From assembly GCA_036345935.2 (NCBI GenBank), contig JADWOT020000005.1, forward strand, positions 20,562,369-20,626,368: a DNA stretch of 64,000 nucleotides, in the 5' to 3' direction. Positions 11,720 through 23,700 of this stretch are shown piece by piece (position 1 is the stretch's first letter; each line of letters opens with the position of its first letter). The position numbers and the translations under genes were made by a program. The notes under the pieces are model-generated. The model was not told the origin of the DNA and did no database searches. It worked only from the letters and a program-made list of their open reading frames with translations. Source of the stretch: Taenia hydatigena. Lineage: Eukaryota > Platyhelminthes > Cestoda > Cyclophyllidea > Taeniidae.

Positions 11720-12956
11720 GACGACTCATGATCTCCCCATCTGTCCAATCGTTCATCAATTAGTTTACTAGCCATCTTTTTTTTAGTCCGTCATCGTTAA
11801 CAGTTAAGATCAGGATGTTGCCACAAGTTTACCCTTTCTCGAAAACCTTAAAAGGCTTTTGCAGTTGGCGTTCTCCCTGACCTCCTTCTGATTGGACAAG
11901 TTGACGGTGGAGACATCTTGAAGTCAAGACTAGTAAAAGTATTATAAATGGACGAGAAGGGGAGGAGAAGTTCTAGTCGTGTTAGAACGTTTCGTCTTCT
12001 ATCGCTCCCTTCTGATTGGTTGGTGTCGAAGAACGCTCGACATTTAGTGACCTCAAAGAATGGGGTGTTGCTATTAATCAAAATGTGGTCTTGGAAGTGT
12101 CAGCCATAAATGGGACTTATCCACGCGAAATTCACCTTAGGTGAAGTTCTGAAAGCGTGTCACGGTTGGGGCAGTTACTTTTTTTTTGAATTTCTGATAA
12201 TATGATGGGTCTCGGTGACAGCTAATCAACGTGCAGAGTTAGGGTTTCAACACTCTCTAAAATTGCCTTAGGAGGAAGCGCCTCTAGAGAATCGGGATGG
12301 AAACGCCTTTTGTGACTGCGGAATGCTACCAGCCTCTTGAAGTTTTGTGCGCTTCGGATGGCTGACTAACATTTGACGAGAAGTGTCTTCTGTAGCGCCG
12401 TGCTGGGTAGCCTAACGCCTCATTGGTCATTCCATTAGGTCGTTTCTAAGTGCTCTTTGTAATTCACTGATAAATTGTCAGTCACGAGGAAGGGATCTTG
12501 CAGTGGTTAAGACATGCATCGGAATCACTATTTCATTTATTCATTCCTACTACTTTGGCTTCTTTCATCCAATCGCTTCCAGCCGACCGCTAAAGTGCAT
12601 TCAAGATTGACATATTCAGGGAGTTCCAAAAGAGATGGCATCGAGTGCTTGGTTTCCTTCTGCCTCGAAGTCAAGGACTTTTGTCCCAGGTGAATATGCG
12701 AACCACCTTGTTGAGGGGAATCATAATTTGTCAAAAAAGTGTCATGTGAATTAACTCCGAAAAAAGATTGCTTTTTCTCAAAATAAAGGATCATTTACAT
12801 TTGCTAGTTAAATGAGAATGTCCTTTATCGATGTATTCATTGACACCGAACAGAAAAGAGAGCGGAAGGAGTAGGGATCAAAATGCAATGCAAATTAAAA
12901 AAAGCGCGAAGAATGCGCGATCCAGAAGGTGAGAGACTGCCCCCGCTACTTCAGTT
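11720..12956. other. No gene recognised
   Basis: This is an intergenic stretch with only short open frames on both strands, none with splice context or family features. It separates the plus-strand genes to the left from the minus-strand Glu-rich frame. Confidence 0.4.
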
Positions 12957-13646
12957 CTAAAAGAAGAGAACAGAGAAGCGATTATTGTCTACCTTTCCTC
13001 CCAACCCTCTAATTGTATGGACATATCGCTCACTCCGAGGGAGTTTCTTCACCCTCCTCCCCGGTCGAATTTGGTTGTTGGGATTCGACTCCTTGGTATC
13101 TGCCTCCTCAGTCACTTGTGTTGTCTCCTGAAGTTCTTGTGGCGGTGGTGAGGTAATTGTGGTCCTGTCCTCCTCACCAGCAGCTCTCATCTCGATGTCC
13201 TCTTTCACCTCTTCAATTGTTGTAGGGGGTTGAGTTTCCTCAACAATTTCCTCAGTCACCTGTTTCACCTCACCCTCATTATGTTCAGCTTCTACTACTT
13301 CTAGTGCTGCTTTGGACTTTCCGGCTTTGGTACGCGATCCCTCAGCTTTTCCCTTTTTCTTTACCTTTGGTTTCTCTCCCACTTTTTCGTGTTCTTTCTC
13401 AGTCTTCTCCTCTTCCTTCTCACGGTCTTGTTCCTCTTCTTCCTCCTCTTCGTTCTCTGCCTCCTCCTCCTCCTCCTCCTCCTCCTCCTCTTCCTCTTCC
13501 GCCTCTTCTAGGGTCCGTCTAGATAGACGCTTCTCACGACATCTTCGACTCTTCTCACAGCGTAACATTCGCTTCTCATATTCCTCTTCGTTTTCGTCCT
13601 CCCGCTGCTCTTCATTGCAGAAGTCTGAAAATTTTGAACACGTCAT
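12957..13646 (-). CDS. Glu-rich hypothetical protein, single open frame
   Basis: This minus-strand open frame gives 229 residues from the ATG at 13646 (an upstream TTG would add five). The N-terminal half is extremely acidic and charged, with uninterrupted Glu runs encoded by GAG/GAA triplets and K/E/R-rich repeats suggesting a long charged helix. A basic KKKGKAEG-like stretch follows, then a Thr/Pro/Glu-rich region. The C-terminus is basic and less repetitive (R-R-V-K-K-L-P-R-S). The mix of residues beyond the repeat and a C-terminus free of low complexity favour a real protein or terminal exon. The triplet repeat could, however, keep a random frame open. No family is recognised. Confidence 0.4.
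   Translation of the reverse strand: MTCSKFSDFCNEEQREDENEEEYEKRMLRCEKSRRCREKRLSRRTLEEAEEEEEEEEEEEEEAENEEEEEEEQDREKEEEKTEKEHEKVGEKPKVKKKGKAEGSRTKAGKSKAALEVVEAEHNEGEVKQVTEEIVEETQPPTTIEEVKEDIEMRAAGEEDRTTITSPPPQELQETTQVTEEADTKESNPNNQIRPGRRVKKLPRSERYVHTIRGLGGKVDNNRFSVLFF
13457..13497. repeat. (CCT)n trinucleotide repeat
   Basis: This is a near-perfect CTC/CCT run, read on the minus strand as the poly-Glu tract of the Glu-rich frame. The opposite-strand frames that translate it as Ser or Pro runs (13304-13701) are shadows. Confidence 0.7.
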
Positions 13647-13699
13647 TCCGGTCTTCCGCAATGAAATCGTGCTATTCTACTACCACCTCCTCCCTCGGT

Positions 13700-14644
13700 A
13701 GGCGACCCCTCAAAACTGGCTGCTATTTAGTGCCTGAATGGGCAGGGCTATCGGTTGCAACCGTTTTCTCAGTTTATTCTAATCCGTAAAAACCGCGATA
13801 CCGGTTTTATACACAAATCTCAATTCGTTATATCCTTCTTTACCGATCACTCTACGTCACTTTGGCCAACCAATTTTGCCAATAGGAGATGAGAGTCGGT
13901 TTACCGGCATTTCGCTCAAAAATCAAGTTTTTAATTCTATTCTGACTACCAAAAAAGGCATGAGTAGTCTTAAGCAGTCCATTTTGCCTTTTCTAAGCAG
14001 AGCAGAACGGCAGGCACTGTGACTTGATCAAGGCGCCTCAGTAAGGCTGCAAGCAAGTGACAAGCGCAGATGATTTGAGTGAATGCCGATTCTGAAGAAG
14101 GTGTCAACAAACCAAACGACTGCCAGAAAACGCCTTGTTTTAGTACTTACCTTTGCTGGTCAATCGCATGCAACCACGTGTACGTTTGTTTTTAGGCGAG
14201 GAGTGAAAGCCTATGCAAACATTGTAGCCAAATTTTAAGGAGACTGCGATTTCCAAACCAGTATGACCGCGAAGCACTGTACCTAATCAAGTTGGTCTCC
14301 TCACTTTAAGAATATAAATGCTGGGAGTAGAAGAGCAAATCACCAAAACTATCCCACCGTCATGAGGCACGCTGGTGCCAATTTTCATACTCTGTCTAGT
14401 TAAAAGGGAATTACAAGTCTTAAGTTGGTTTCTTCTCGGAAGAAGTTCATTTAACTAGATGATCAAATTCCGTTTGAAAATCAAAAAATGAAATTCGGTT
14501 TACAAGTGTGAGTACGATGAATTCACTCACGTAGTAATTTTGCATTTAGAGAACAAAAATAATCTGGCAAAACTCACAGAACTCAGTGGTTGTTTAAGTA
14601 AACAAACAAAGTGGTTAAACATATGCAAAGTTATTAAAAACTGG
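13700..14644. other. No gene recognised
   Basis: This is a gap between two minus-strand features. Nothing here has coding or RNA-gene character. It presumably contains the 3' end of the NME8-like transcript and the upstream flank of the Glu-rich frame. I found no clear poly(A) signal close to the NME8-like stop. Confidence 0.35.
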
Positions 14645-17312
14645 CTAAAAAGAACGAAAGGAACTCCCATTACCCTCACCATCATCGTCGTACTCGTCAT
14701 ATTCATCTTCCTCCTCGAAACCTATTTCACGTTTAACAATTTTTAGTCTGGTCATTTTATTAAGAAAAAAAACAGCCAACTGTCTTTGAATATTCGATTC
14801 AAATTGATTCAGTAGTAAGTTGCCGCACTTACAGCTGGTATCGCTGTCGTGATGTGAATCACTGGAAAATATCAGCCGAATGCTTTTCCTAGCCTCCTCC
14901 AAGCTGCTACTCCCATGCACAGCGTTGTCCCGGAAATTCCTGCCATACGTGGCCCGAAGACTAGGTCGAATTCAGTGAGGGAGATACGGCACTGCTTACC
15001 AGACATTCTCCGGCTTAACACTGCCACAAAAAGGCCGTCATTTAGAAAGTTCTTATAAACCCTCCACGTATTTGGCACACTTAAACTTACTCTGGAGGAT
15101 AGCTGTCAACGGCGAAATCAGGATCCGTGGGCCCAATTAATTTTATCCACTTCTTGACAGCGTCCTGAGCCCTCAAGATCAACGCTAACGACGGTCCACT
15201 AAAACAAATTTGGTTGCAATCCCTCCAAATTACGATGTCATATGACGAACTAAATCGTCAAAGTAAGGTTTATCCATCCCCGCCTCGTAGATGGCACGGA
15301 CTTCTTCAGGCAGGAGTTGAACCTCCCTTTTGGCGGCGATTTTAAAACCTGCTTGCTTGATATCATCCAGCATTTCGTCCCAAGCCGGTTGACTATCGGG
15401 TTTAAGTAAAGCAAAGGTTTCTTCAATGGGGAAGAAACGCATAATCGTATTTTGGGCCTGTGGTTCAGCGGTGGTGCCATCAATCCACGTGAGGTCGTCC
15501 TCTTTTGGGACTTCTGGAAGGGAAGAGTACTTCCCACGAAGGGTATCTGGACTGTCTTTTAGGGCTTGAGCGTATGATTCGGGACCTAAGACATCTTTTA
15601 ATGCCCTAAGTCCATCCTGTAATAAGTAATTGCCTCTTAAATAACTTCAGAAAAGGGCACCAAAGTCCAAAATGAACAAGCGCAAACTCACAGCTTTGCA
15701 AGCCATTATGATAAGTGACGGTCCAGAAGTCATAACAGAGATTAAACTTTCAAACAGACTGAGAGAGGCCATATCAGCGTAGTAACCGCGAGCTTCCTCC
15801 TCACTGAAGGTGTAGTCCTTAGTGGAGAGGACTTGAAAGCCGCTTGCCTCCAAATCGGTAACAACTGCATGGCGATAGCTCTCGTAGGCCGGTGGTTTGA
15901 CCAGCACGATAACCCGAGGTGGACCCTGATATTCAGGCACGCCAGAAGAACCCTCACTGACCTCAGCATCGATGAGGGAGTCTTTTTTATCCTCCGTTGG
16001 ATGAATGCTCGGTCTTATCTCCTCGGCTTCTGGGACGTAGATAATTACTCGCCGTGGAGTGAATTCTGGGTACAGCGTTTTTATCACTCTTTCGATAAAA
16101 ATATAGTTTTTAGGGATCTGCGAACATCTCAAATGATAAAAAGTAATATGTTTCAAAGGATTTGTGCATTTTTACTTCAGATTTGGCAATTAAGGTTAGT
16201 AAAACAAGCAAGCATTCTTTAAGAAAATGACAAGTTTACTTACTTCTCTGCTGTTATAGCCGTTTTCGGTGCAGTTAAACAGCTGTTTGGTTTCCCGTCA
16301 CCAAATTTATCACGAATGCTAGAGATTGAGCGGTTAAGTTGACGGGTATCTGATAAGTTTAGCAAATGGAAGAGAGCAGTAAAAAGTGAGACATGAATAC
16401 CTTTCAAAGGTTTCATCTTCTAGGGAGCCTTCAATACTTTTTGGTCCAATAAATTTGGCAAGATCATTAAAAACGCCTTCAGAACCCCTTGCCACGATAA
16501 GAAGACGTTGAGGATCCTTGATCAATTTGTTGATACGTGATGCGTAATCAGGGTCATCGATATCATCAGCAAGGATTTCACTTGCCATATCCGTGTCCAG
16601 TTTAAGGACATCATCCTGCAAAATCTCATAGTTGGCCTCTTTAAACTAAAAATAAAGATATTATATTAAGGAACTATTCACTGTCTCGATGATAGCCTCC
16701 ATAGTATTTTCACTGAGATCAGAGTGTAAAACCACGGGACAGCATTCCTCATCGACTTCTACAGGTTAAAAGAGAAATAAGGTTCAATAAGCTAACCTCT
16801 TTGAGTTCTTTTTCGTTTAGCCTCAGCAGCTCTTTCTTCTTCAATAATCTTCAAGTAGGGGTCTTCAATTTCAACTCGTGCTATTTCACCTGCCAAAACA
16901 GCATGTTCCTGCTTCAACATATCATAAATAGTAGTTCGAATGGCAGGACAGTCAGCACCCTTGATGACTCCGACCAGAGATTGCCCCTTAAATAAAAGCT
17001 CTCAACTTTTCTTACTCCGTACAAAAGAAAATAGGGCTCAGAACGACCACGATACTTGTCGAGCGTATCAATTTTGTCCACGTTAGCGGCAGCAAAGTAT
17101 AATTTTTGATCATTTAGTTCCTCTTTTATTTTTTTGAAAAGATTTCTAACTGACTGGCATGGTCCACTCCAATCTTGATAGATATCAATCACTTTCTAAG
17201 TTGTGTCCAGGTTAAAGATTGTACCTTTAAGACCATCCGTTGACATTAAATTTTCCCAATCCTCTTGGCTATTCACTTCAATTTGAAAATCATCCTTTCC
17301 TCCTTTATTCAT
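14645..17312 (-). CDS. NME8: Thioredoxin plus triple NDK-domain protein, NME8/TXNDC3 family
   Basis: The family acts in ciliary and sperm axonemes. Coding exons from the ATG at 17312 downward: 17312-17225, 17191-17016, 16986-16797, 16758-16682, 16645-16393, 16349-16244, 16127-15692, 15616-15234, 15198-15091, 14960-14833, 14721-14645. They total 2022 nt in continuous phase, 673 residues (human NME8 is 588). Residues 1-105 are a thioredoxin fold whose active site reads W-S-G-P-C at 37-41, so the first Cys is Ser. Then come a degenerate NDK-like domain (about 155-290), a second without the catalytic His (about 367-480, with M-T-S-G-P-S) and a third (about 508-635) with ALLKPD, SGPS, LIGPTDP and NAVHGSSS, His621 being the phosphorylatable residue. 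The tail is short and acidic (EEEDEYDEYDDD). Most introns are 29-43 nt. Residues upstream of 17312 are in frame but unlike the family start. The NME9/TXNDC6 subfamily is less likely because of the three NDK domains. Confidence 0.9.
16987..17015 (-). other. 29-nt micro-intron in the NME8-like gene
   Basis: On the minus strand it reads GTAAGA...TTTAAG. Without it the thioredoxin frame runs into unrelated sequence. With it the conserved F-L-L-Y-G joins G-Q-S-L-V-G-V-I-K-G-A at exactly the family spacing. A second very short intron (33 nt, 17192-17224) lies just upstream. Others in this gene are 35 (15199-15233), 36 (16646-16681), 38 (16759-16796) and 43 nt (16350-16392). Confidence 0.75.
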
Positions 17313-17883
17313 TTCAACTAAAGAAAAGTCTTCGTGGTTAGTTAAATTAACGCGATAAAATATCCATAGCACAAGGTCACTGTTTGAGTGCCTAAAAGAC
17401 CACAAAAGAAAATTTAAATAAATTATTGTTGTGGAATATTCTGCGTCATAATTAGCTAAAATAAAATAATTGAAATGACGACTGAAAATTCCGTAATTTA
17501 TGCATGGGATAAAGGGAATTTAGTGCTAATAAGGGCATCAAAGTTAATCATCAACCCAATCTTAGTTACGTAAAAATAAAAATGCGTAACAAACTTATAA
17601 GCTGTCCTCTCGAGAAAAATCCTTAAAATTATCGCAAACGTGAGAAACGAGATTGTCGAGACGATAACACGTAACCGCAATGACTCTTCTGCAGGTCCGG
17701 TTCCTTTCTTCTACCCTTACTATGAGTTATTAATTGTTTCAAGCCATCTTATTATAAGCAAAAGGAAGTTATGGGCTAACGGGATTAAAGCATCTAAGAC
17801 GGGACGTTTCGGACCCATAAAAGCGACCGCATTGCCCCATGACCAGATCAGAGTTGTGCTCCCGCCTATGGGCTAAAAAGCAC
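17313..17883 (-). promoter_or_regulatory. Upstream flank of the NME8-like gene
   Basis: This A+T-rich interval precedes the NME8-like start on the minus strand and ends at an LTR-like insertion. It presumably contains the promoter and leader. No specific site can be supported, and no separate gene is seen. Confidence 0.3.
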
Positions 17884-18069
17884 TGTAGTACTTTATCTGT
17901 TTGTGCTGCCGGTTTCTGTCGAGGTCACAGGGGTGGCCGTACTACCCTAGCTGCGTGGGCTGGCCTGTGGGCCATGCCAGCGGCCCATTTCCCTCTGTCC
18001 GATGAATATATATATTCTACCCTAGCATTCTGCCTTCTTTTGCCTTCAAGGGAGCCTCGGGACGCTACA
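17884..18069 (-). mobile_element. LTR-like element copy C (reverse orientation)
   Basis: This 186-bp copy begins TGTAGTACTTT and ends GACGCTACA, so it is inverted relative to copies A and B. The flanks share GCAC (17880-17883 and 18070-18073). The central TATA-like run is kept. It lies about 570 bp upstream of the NME8-like start codon, oriented the same way as that gene, so its promoter-like TATA could in principle influence it. Confidence 0.65.
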
Positions 18070-18089
18070 GCACATTCAAAAATCATAAG

Positions 18090-18247
18090 TGTGGCGTCTC
18101 AAGGCTTTCTTAAAGCAAAAAAAGGCAAAGTGGCAGTGTAGAATACATATATTCACCGAAGAGAGGGAAATAGGCTGCTGGCAAGGCCCGGAGGCCAGCC
18201 CACGCAACTAGGGCAATACCGGCAGTTCTAACAAGCAAAGAACTACA
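18090..18247 (+). mobile_element. LTR-like element copy D (internally deleted)
   Basis: This diverged 158-bp copy starts TGTGGCGTCTC and ends GAACTACA. It lacks the roughly 25 bp that other copies have between GGGCAATAC and the CCGGCAGTTC block. No matching target duplication is visible. It lies 20 bp from the end of the inverted copy C. Confidence 0.6.
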
Positions 18248-18770
18248 TTGCCCCTCTCCTCTTTCGAGCGTCGTCCCCGACGCGCCCCTTGGTTATCTCC
18301 CGCGTCAGCCATCACAACATACTCAGTGCTGCAACGAGCACCCAGGAGCTAGCCATGCCAGTCGCCGACATTCGACGCGATTGAGGCGACGCTTGACACC
18401 AACGTTACTGATTCCTCTTCACAGTGCATTGCACTTTGAGCTTTGTTTGGCTGGGAAACAAAATTCGAACTAAGTGGTTCTGCCGATCATCAGTATGTCC
18501 GTAGGGAGGCGTTAGCACGCCGATCTTCTTAGGCAAGTATAATAGGGGTAATCTTCAAAACGAAACTTTCCAGGTGGTCCATGGCTAATGTCGCTTCAGT
18601 TGCTGATAGTTTTTTTGTAGAACACGGAGAAGGGGTAGATGCCGGAGGTGGACGTCGTTTTTGGCCCGTCCGTAGCACATGCAATTCTTTCGCACCGCTG
18701 CAACATGCCGCAGGCGGTGGAGATCGGGATAAAATCCTATAGAGTCGGGTTTGCTTTCCGCTGCCACCAA
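18248..18770 (+). mobile_element. Possible decayed internal region between two LTR-like copies
   Basis: This 523-bp stretch is bounded by two copies in the same orientation (D and E). It looks richer in G+C than its surroundings and contains a broken frame. One piece around 18440-18530 reads like a retroelement Gag fragment but has stops. No primer-binding site or polypurine tract can be supported at its edges, so a single element with two LTRs is only a possibility. Two independent insertions would look the same. Confidence 0.3.
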
Positions 18771-18955
18771 TGTAGCGTCTTGAGGCTTCTTTGAATGCAA
18801 AAAAGGCATAATGCTAGAGTAGAATGTATGTATTCAATGGACAGAGGGAAATAGGCTGCTGGCATGGCCCGGGGGTCAGCCCAAGCCGCTAGGACAGTAC
18901 GGCCATCTCTGTGACCTTGATTAAAATGATTAGTTTTAAAAAACAAAGTACTACA
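18771..18955 (+). mobile_element. LTR-like element copy E
   Basis: This 185-bp copy begins TGTAGCGTCTTGAGG and ends AAAGTACTACA. It has accumulated many transitions and its TATA run is degraded (GAATGTATGTATTC). No matching target duplication is visible on the two sides. Confidence 0.65.
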
Positions 18956-20716
18956 AGCATAGCATAACAAAACGGACTTAGCAGTTTAATTTTTTAACAG
19001 TAGCTGTGCAGGGATCCCCCCCTTTCCTCTTACCTTCCTTCTTGTCAGAAGTCCGAACATGCTTTGACATCTGTAATACAGATAAGAGAGAGGGTACAGA
19101 GATATCTTGTAGGCGAGTTCAGGACGGGAATAACTCGCGTTTCTAGCGGTCACCACGCTGCTCCACAACCAGCTTCAAATTGCCGTCCCGCACATTTAAA
19201 AAACATGAACATTACAGTAACCACAACTAAATATAATTTACTACAAACATTTGTTAGGTTACTTTAAATAAGTGTGTTTTATTTAGGCTTTGTTAAATTA
19301 GTGGATTTGTTTGTATTTGCTAGAGTAGCTCTTGTCACCTTGAATGCTTTCGGCGGGTTGTTGAACTAGCCCCTGCTTTCATGGTGCCGGCGTTCGTCTT
19401 ATAAATGGGTAGGCACCTATGGGTCTTATCAGAATATTTCTATATTCAACTTTAAAATGCTTACAATGATGCTTTTATCATTTTTGCGATTATTTATGCC
19501 TTTTTAGCTGGCCTATCACTGTTGCATTATCATTATGCGGAATGTTATTTCCATTATTCACGATGTATATTGGATTATGGTCCATATAATAATTTGAAAT
19601 GGGATTTTTATATTGCGGATTATGGTTTAGCAAATTTTTTTATGTTGGATGCTTTCTTTTATTAACTTCTCTTGATCACCTACTGTATATTTTGATGAAT
19701 GCTCCCTTTAATGTTATGTATGTGTAATGATTCACGAGAATCTTCGCTTAAGATTTTAACTGTAACACACACTTATCTATTAAATGGGTAACCTTTTTTG
19801 TTGAATTTAGCATTGGATAATGATTCTTAGATAATCCCAATCACATGTTACACTTTTCTTCCTTTGCATTAATCTAACTCTGTCATGGGCATTTTATTGT
19901 TCCGAATTAGTGTCTTTACTAATCATAGCAATTTTTATCCAAACTTGTTTATTCACTAAACCTACAACTTCTCGAGGCCTTTTAAGCTGGACATACAAAG
20001 TTACATATAAGAGCCCTCTTTTAATGAATGCTGTGCCGTCAACCAGTCTAATCAAATGGGTTATGCAAAATAAATTTTTTTTCGTTGATCATTTATCCTT
20101 GAATTTTTTGAAATTTTGTTCGACGTTTCACAAAAATTTGATATTTAGCATCGTCCTTTGTCTTTCGCAGGCATTTAGGAACAGAAATCCACAGTTTTTG
20201 TCGTGCATTCTGCTGAGCTTCATTACCACCTTGAGATCAAGCAAATGTTAATATATGTTTTAATTTCATGTTTTTTTGCGCTTTGTTCTTTTTCTCTTGT
20301 TTCCCTCCCCAAATCAAATGTCATGACCTCTCCAAGCAGTTAAAAATACGAACTTCCTGCACAATTTTTTATGCTATCGTTTACTGACATTTGCGAACGT
20401 GCAGCACATCCCCAACTCTCACCTGCTGGGGTAAACACGCTTAAATTCACATATTTAATGTCTTTTGTGTTAAAATGGCGGGGAAAAATATCTGACCTTT
20501 TGACTGCGCTCCTAATATCGACAGCTAAATGTTCCTGCTTTTGTACAATCGGGGTGAAGAAAATAGCCGGCAGTATGATAATTACACCTTGGAATACCGG
20601 CTTTTGTTTAACTATCATCTGCCTGCGTGTGTGAGAGTGGGTGTGGTTGTGCCTGGATGGATGGATGTTTGTATGCTGTGAGTACTTACCTCCAATCTAT
20701 TCTGTCTGTCCACCAG
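18956..20716 (+). other. A+T-rich flank; 5' exon of the abLIM-like gene not found
   Basis: The first recognised abLIM exon begins with the last two bases of a codon, so at least one upstream coding exon ending in phase 1 must exist, here or to the left. I could not identify a convincing ATG exon. The candidate just upstream with a GTGAGT donor at 20679 gives a TGA across the joint. Open frames at 19910-20251 and 20371-20634 have A+T-rich, non-family content. Confidence 0.35.
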
Positions 20717-23700
20717 GAAAGGTCTCGTGTGCCATCTGCAATAAACGCTGTCGGGGTACAGTACTCAAAATTGAGGACTACTACCTTCACAAGCTCTGCT
20801 TTAAGTGTCAAAGTAAGTTATCTCCTCTTCCCTTCCCCACTTTCATTGTTTCGGGGGAGAAATAAGTGCGTTAATGCAGTGCCAAGTAGGATTAAAAAAG
20901 CAGCAATACTGCTTAGTTGGTTTTGGAGTTTAGTTTTCAGTTCTCTCTCTCCGCTATCCAGGAAAATGAACTTAGCACTCATACACTGGAAGAAGCTTAC
21001 ATGAAGCAGCTCATTTGTCTTATCCTCTGACCGAGTTCGGAGGACATTACACGTGTTTTGGGTGCAATCCTGTGTGGCAATGACTGTTTGTAGAGGGGTA
21101 TTTGTCAAAGGCCAAATGGGTTAAGGAAAGTGCATTAGCTCTTTTTCCCCCTACTTTTTTTCGCCTTTTTTGCGTTTCGTTGGAATCGGTGTCCCCTTTA
21201 CCAATTCAGACATTAATCTTGGAGATATTCTTAGATTCACCTAATGCAAAACAAAACTGTCACACCTTCTAATTTCACTTGTCTTGCTGTAATTCCTTTT
21301 TGGATGGCGTTTTCACACCTCTGATATATTTAACAATCTGTTGGAAGCACTTTTTTGGCTCCTGCAAATTTATCCACCCATGATAGACGGGTCTCTTGCA
21401 TTACAGGCAAGTAATCAGTTTAGGAGTGGGTCTTATTCAAGGCGAGGTGTAGAAGTGGTGGATGTGTGCCTTTTCACCCTGAACCTGACTAAGCAGGTCA
21501 GTCGGGAAACATCAGGAAGCCTCATATCCTCTATCCTGCTGTCACTGAGTTCGTCCTTGAACTTTTGTTGCAGAGTGTGGAAAGGCCTTGGACGAAAAGA
21601 ATTTTCAATTTCGTGACAAATGTCTCTACTGTCCTGAGGACTATCGACAGGAATATTCCACCAAATGTGCTGCATGTGGCAATCCTGTGGAAGGCGAAGT
21701 TGTCACAGCATTAGGAAGTACCTTTCATACTTTCTGCCTTCGTTGCTTCTCTTGCAAGTGAGTGAAAACAAGATACTGTGCATTGAGTTTTTGTCTATGT
21801 CTAGCGCGTTGATGCACATGAATGCGTGTCAATTCTGGTTTCTGACCTTCAGCAAGACATCAACTTATTCGTTCGTCAATTTACGCATCTTGTGTCCGTC
21901 TTGTATACATTCATCCATTTCCATTTTCTAAAACTTTTTCCCATTCATTTTTTCCACTTTTTACTCTTTTCTGTTACGGCGTTCACATCGGAGGTGGAAC
22001 AAATGCAGCACTTTTTCCAATTGCATGGAACCGCCTTTCATTCCTGCCTTCCCCTCCCCTTTCCCACCGGGAGAAATGAGGATTCCTTTACATGCTCATC
22101 AATTAAACTTATCAGTGGCCATTGACAACGCCTGTAAATTTAATTTTTTGCAACATGTAGCAGTATTATCAACTGGCTGACATCAAGGCAGGTCAATAGC
22201 TACTCCATGCGCTTCATTGATAGACACATAGCCTAAGTAGTGCAAGTTGGTTGATAAGTGGAGAATCCTCAAAGGACATTTCAAAAACTTTATTCACTTT
22301 GTTCTCATTTTTTGTTGTCATGGCTACTTCGGTGACATTGAATGGCCTTTCTATTTGGCTTTTGTTGATCCACTCTGTGGACATAACGGTGGACAATGGG
22401 TGTTAGCTGCACCGATCAGGGCATTTCAGAATCCCTTCTATTCCCTCATTTTCATTACTATTATTGACGGGGAGGAATCGGTGCTTCCGACATCCAAGCA
22501 TACACACGCATACGCACACCTAGCATTATGGCACACTTTAGGATCTCGAAATTGGCAGAATCGGCGCTCCTTTGAATAGTCTATTCCTTTGTTCACTCCC
22601 ACCTTCTACACGCCTTTCTCAGACTTGTTTTTCATCTCAAATTTTCTCTTTTTTATCCTCATCCGGATTTATTCGTTCTTTTCTTTTTTTTTCTCCTCCC
22701 GCTCTTCCAATAACCCGTCTGTAAATGGACGCTACCTCCAACGAAGTGATTCTTTATGATTGTTAGACGTGTACGCAATGTGCGCATGATTTACAGTTGA
22801 AGCTCCTTTTCCTCATCCGTTTTTCGCCCCTTTTCCTCTTCCTCTTGGTTTCCCATTTTTTAATGGCACTTTTCCGAAGCACACGTCTTTACTTCTAAGC
22901 CTAATTTTCGGCTCAAGTCTGGTTGCTACACAACCAGAGTAATAAAATAAGTCGTCTTTTTGTATTCCGTAATTGCTCTTTCTTTTGGTTCATTTTCTCA
23001 GTTTTTGGTGAAAAAAACAATGCTTGAATAGCTTTTTTTTCCATTTCCTTGTATTTTTTCGTAGCCTTGGTTTTAAAAAGCATTTTTAAAGCCACGGTTT
23101 GCATCCGCCAATCAGGAGGGAGAAAGTGAAGGTGAGGAAGTGAGGGTGGGGTGGGGATGGGGGGAGAACCGGATGACGAGAAGAGAGATGAATTTAGTAG
23201 ACCTTTTTTGAGGAGGGATGGGGAAGGTGGTTACAAACAAGGGGAAATGTGGTAATGAATTTGTCGTCTGGTGAACAGTAAGTTGAATTTTTTTCTGTGA
23301 TTATTTGGTATCCTCTGATTCATCCATTGGTGCCTAATTTATGCAGATGGTAGAAGTGCCATGGTTATGCTATGCAAGAATTTAGAAGCTGAAGGAAAAG
23401 ATCACCTGCATTTTCCACACTTTTTCGCTTTTTTGGCTGGGATGGGAAAAAAGGATGCGGAGTTTTTCCGTTCTCGTCAGTATCTTCGAGAGGGCAGTTG
23501 GGGAGTGTTTGATTCACAGTGACAAGGAAATAGACGGTTGTCGTTAGCTATGCTTAAGCTACCCAGTACTGTCTGGTCTTAAGGCAACTTAACCGCCACA
23601 ACTGGTCATTCATCTTATTACTAGGCAGTGCCATAACAAACACCTGCTACTGTACCGAACGACTGGGCTGTTACTCCTTGAAAGGGCTAGAATGGGTAAT

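Noticed and set aside
20661..20716. First abLIM exon just upstream with a GTGAGT...CACCAG 38-nt intron
   Set aside because: The splice signals look good, but the joint creates TGA in the only matching phase, so it cannot supply the missing start.
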